DNA of 8,152 nucleotides. Source: Methanobacteriota archaeon (GTDB lineage Archaea > Thermoplasmatota > Poseidoniia > Poseidoniales > Poseidoniaceae). The stretch is from assembly GCA_029979405.1 (NCBI GenBank), contig JAPOHM010000060.1, positions 1-8,152 of the forward strand. The letters are read 5' to 3'. The notes beneath the pieces were generated by a model. The model saw only the letters and a list, made by a program, of their open reading frames with translations. It was not told the origin of the DNA and ran no database searches. Positions within the stretch are counted from its first letter, which is position 1. The number at the start of each line of letters is the position of its first letter. Below, one piece after another: positions 6,371 to 8,152 of the stretch. Both the position numbers and the translations under genes were made by a program.

Positions 6371-7390
6371 TTATTCAAGCCGAGAAAGGGTAGCGCTTCC
6401 CATGATTCTTGGATTAGAATCGAGTTGCGCAACAAGTGCAACAGGCGGATTTTCCTTACGAATATAAAGTGGAGAATCCCAAGAGACTATTATGTCATTT
6501 TCAATACTCTCTATCCTACCTACAACAAATTGTAAATCCACACTGAGGTGAATGACATCGCCAACCTCTAGTTTCCTTTTTTGGAATGGAGAGACCTCTA
6601 ATTTCAAACTACTTTTTTGATGCTTTTCGAGGCAAAGGGGTATGAAAATTCCCTTATTCTTATCTTCAATTGCGGGATGGATAATTATTGACCCACCAGT
6701 AAGATGGTCTTCTTTGGTATTCCTGAGAGCGATACCAACTCTGTCTCCTGCAACTGCTTCATCAACATCATCATCCATTACTTGCAAACTCTTGACTGTG
6801 CCAGGTCCTGAAGCAGGTAGTAAATGCAGGTCGTCGTGTACTTTTACAGAGCCCGATTGGACATAACCGATGGCCACAAGTCCAATTCCCTTTACGTTGA
6901 AGTGTTGGTCGATTGGAACAACCAATGGTTCTTTTTTCGCTGATTCTAATTCCGTTGAAATTTCATCCATCAAACCGTACAAACTTGAGCGTAATTCTAT
7001 ACCGTCATTTTCTGCCTTATTCCATCCTGATAGACCAGCTTGGGTCATGAATCCCTTAACCTGGTCTTCGTCTATCCAATCGCCGTCTTGGGGATTTATC
7101 ACATAAATTCCCTTGGACACACCAGCAGATGCGAAACCAACCAGTACTTCTCCAAAGGTAGCATCGATTTTTGTTACCTCAAGCAATCCCACTCTTGCGG
7201 CACAGAGTGAATTGAAAAATGGCCTTATCCTTTCAGGCATTTTTGCCGGCCTTATGATAGATAAAATTCGGGCGCCATCTGGACCACTTTCCTTGTGAAC
7301 ATATGTGTGAACATCTCTTTGGTCCGTAGCCTTAGCAACTGATTTTGCCATTTCATCGCTTCCAATCATTGCGATATTTAGGACCGTCAT
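6371..7390 (-). CDS. SelB-like elongation-factor paralogue with degenerate G domain (aSelBL type)
   Basis: The 339-residue protein has the domain order of EF-Tu/SelB: a G-like domain (about 1-150), a beta-barrel domain II (about 154-240) and a domain III barrel (about 246-339). The G domain is degenerate. The P-loop position reads GSDEMAKS (10-17) rather than GHVDHGKS, keeping only Gly10, Lys16 and Ser17. The DxxG site of switch II is replaced (IIRPAKM, 45-51), and the NKxD guanine site is NPQD (99-102). The switch I region is shortened. Domain II is better kept (VKGIGLVAIGYVQSGSVKVHD, 166-186, and VAGDRVGIALR, 213-223). This fits aSelBL, an archaeal SelB-related family noted for altered GTP-binding residues; its function is not established. 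GTP-driven delivery of aminoacyl-tRNA is unlikely; a scaffolding or tRNA-binding role is possible. The ATG at 7390 is 39 bases from the kinase stop. AGGT lies nine bases upstream, and an AT-rich stretch (7405-7415) could be a TATA element, so it may be in an operon or separately transcribed. Confidence 0.82.
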   Translation of the reverse strand: MTVLNIAMIGSDEMAKSVAKATDQRDVHTYVHKESGPDGARILSIIRPAKMPERIRPFFNSLCAARVGLLEVTKIDATFGEVLVGFASAGVSKGIYVINPQDGDWIDEDQVKGFMTQAGLSGWNKAENDGIELRSSLYGLMDEISTELESAKKEPLVVPIDQHFNVKGIGLVAIGYVQSGSVKVHDDLHLLPASGPGTVKSLQVMDDDVDEAVAGDRVGIALRNTKEDHLTGGSIIIHPAIEDKNKGIFIPLCLEKHQKSSLKLEVSPFQKRKLEVGDVIHLSVDLQFVVGRIESIENDIIVSWDSPLYIRKENPPVALVAQLDSNPRIMGSATLSRLE

Positions 7391-7429
7391 GATTGGCCGA
7401 CCTGTAAATCATTATTGAGGATGATGTTC

Positions 7430-8152
7430 TCATTTAAGATTTGAAATAAATTTGAATTCCGCATACCTAGAGTCATAATCAGAAATTTGTATGTGCCTGA
7501 GACTATTTACTCCAAAATCCTCGATAGTGAAAGACGCTGTAATCGTTGCATGGATTAGTCCTTCAAACAGTTCATCACGAGTTAAACCACCATCTTGCTT
7601 TGATAGATGTTGACACAAAGCGCCTGCAAATGAATCCCCACAACCTGTTGGGTCTACGAGATTCCTCGTAGGATATGCGGGTAGTGAGATAATTCCATCA
7701 GGGTGGAATGCAATAACGCCGTGTTCACCCCTCTTCACGATCAAAATTCCTCCATTTTTCATTTCCAAGACTTTTTGAGACGCAGACAATAAATTGTCAT
7801 CACTGGCTAACATTCTTGTTTCACCGTCATTCAAAATCAAAACTTCAACCCTCTTTATCACCGCAAGTAGTTCTTCATTTGCTATTTCAATCCACAAATT
7901 CATTGAGTCAAGAACGGTCAACCTCGACGGCCTAACCTGATTGAGAACTGCGGTTTGAATCGATGGTAGCAAGTTAGCACACATCAGTACCTTAGGACTC
8001 TTGTGAGTTTCGGGGATTTTTGGCTCAAAATGTTCGAAAACATTCAATTGAGTTTCGTGAGTTATCGCCTCAGCCATATTCCCGTGATAAGAACCGGTCC
8101 AGCGAAAGGTCTTACCTTCTGCAGTTTCAATTCCGGAAATATCAATCTTCGA
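7430..8152 (-). CDS. PfkB-family sugar/nucleoside kinase, partial (N-terminus off the right edge)
   Basis: The frame is open to the last base, giving 240 visible residues; family members are about 300 long, so roughly 60 N-terminal residues are missing. An internal ATG at 8077 is not the start, because the upstream codons continue family-like sequence (GKTFRWTGSYHGN, directly before it), which I recognise from PfkB kinases with a GKTFRW-GG-YH motif. TELNVF-like (TQLNVFEHFEPKIP) follows. The C-terminal PfkB signature is DPTGCGDSFAGAL, coded near 7618-7656; it holds the anion hole and the catalytic Asp. The second glycine-position residue of the usual GAGD is Cys, a common variant. Upstream of it, ILIVKRGEHGVIAF is the typical strand-turn before the ATP site. 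The reaction is ATP-dependent phosphorylation of a sugar or nucleoside hydroxyl; the substrate cannot be told from sequence. It is the first gene of a head-to-tail minus-strand trio with the aSelBL-like and membrane-protein genes. Confidence 0.88.
   Translation of the reverse strand, partial: SKIDISGIETAEGKTFRWTGSYHGNMAEAITHETQLNVFEHFEPKIPETHKSPKVLMCANLLPSIQTAVLNQVRPSRLTVLDSMNLWIEIANEELLAVIKRVEVLILNDGETRMLASDDNLLSASQKVLEMKNGGILIVKRGEHGVIAFHPDGIISLPAYPTRNLVDPTGCGDSFAGALCQHLSKQDGGLTRDELFEGLIHATITASFTIEDFGVNSLRHIQISDYDSRYAEFKFISNLK

Noticed and set aside
7430..8077. Treating the kinase as a complete 215-residue gene starting at the ATG at 8077
   Set aside because: The frame continues to the window edge with conserved family sequence, and a PfkB kinase of 215 residues would lack its N-terminal substrate-binding part.
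1..8152. A dedicated defence, secondary-metabolite or mobile genetic system
   Set aside because: No nuclease, transposase, integrase, toxin-antitoxin pair, restriction enzyme or biosynthetic cluster was recognised on either strand.

Overview
The window looks like chromosomal DNA from an uncultivated marine archaeon. My best guess is Thermoplasmatota, in the Marine Group II (Poseidoniales) neighbourhood. Four things point that way: a degenerate SelB-like elongation factor of the archaeal aSelBL kind, a very large Asp/Asn-rich secreted protein with about fifteen N-glycosylation sequons, short leaders with archaeal-style AT-rich promoter elements, and tight packing at moderate GC. The lineage is an inference; the window has no rRNA or other decisive marker. 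I found no mobile element, CRISPR array, tRNA or rRNA.

Layout from left to right. Positions 1-3480 (minus strand) are one uninterrupted reading frame of 1160 codons. It encodes the N-terminal part of a giant exported surface protein whose C-terminus lies beyond the left edge. A 98-base gap follows, holding its promoter and a perfect C7-TTAA-G7 palindrome that probably ends transcription of the next gene. Positions 3579-4244 (minus) encode a stand-alone ThiI-type PP-loop sulfurtransferase domain without THUMP. It is divergent from a hotdog acyl-CoA thioesterase at 4336-4797 (plus), and the two share a 91-base promoter region. The thioesterase stop runs into the stop of a 499-residue membrane protein on the minus strand (4792-6291), giving a 6-base tail-to-tail overlap. 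Upstream of that, also on the minus strand, lie the aSelBL-like protein (6371-7390) and a PfkB-family sugar or nucleoside kinase (7430 to beyond the right edge).

The kinase, aSelBL-like and membrane-protein genes lie head to tail with gaps of 39 and 79 bases. They may be partly co-transcribed, although each gap has room for its own promoter. I see no clear common pathway. The mix of housekeeping metabolism (kinase, thioesterase, sulfur transfer), a translation-factor paralogue and a surface protein looks like an ordinary streamlined archaeal chromosome rather than a dedicated accessory system. The points most worth following are the GTPase-dead SelB paralogue, the THUMP-less ThiI, the unidentified membrane protein and the surface protein.
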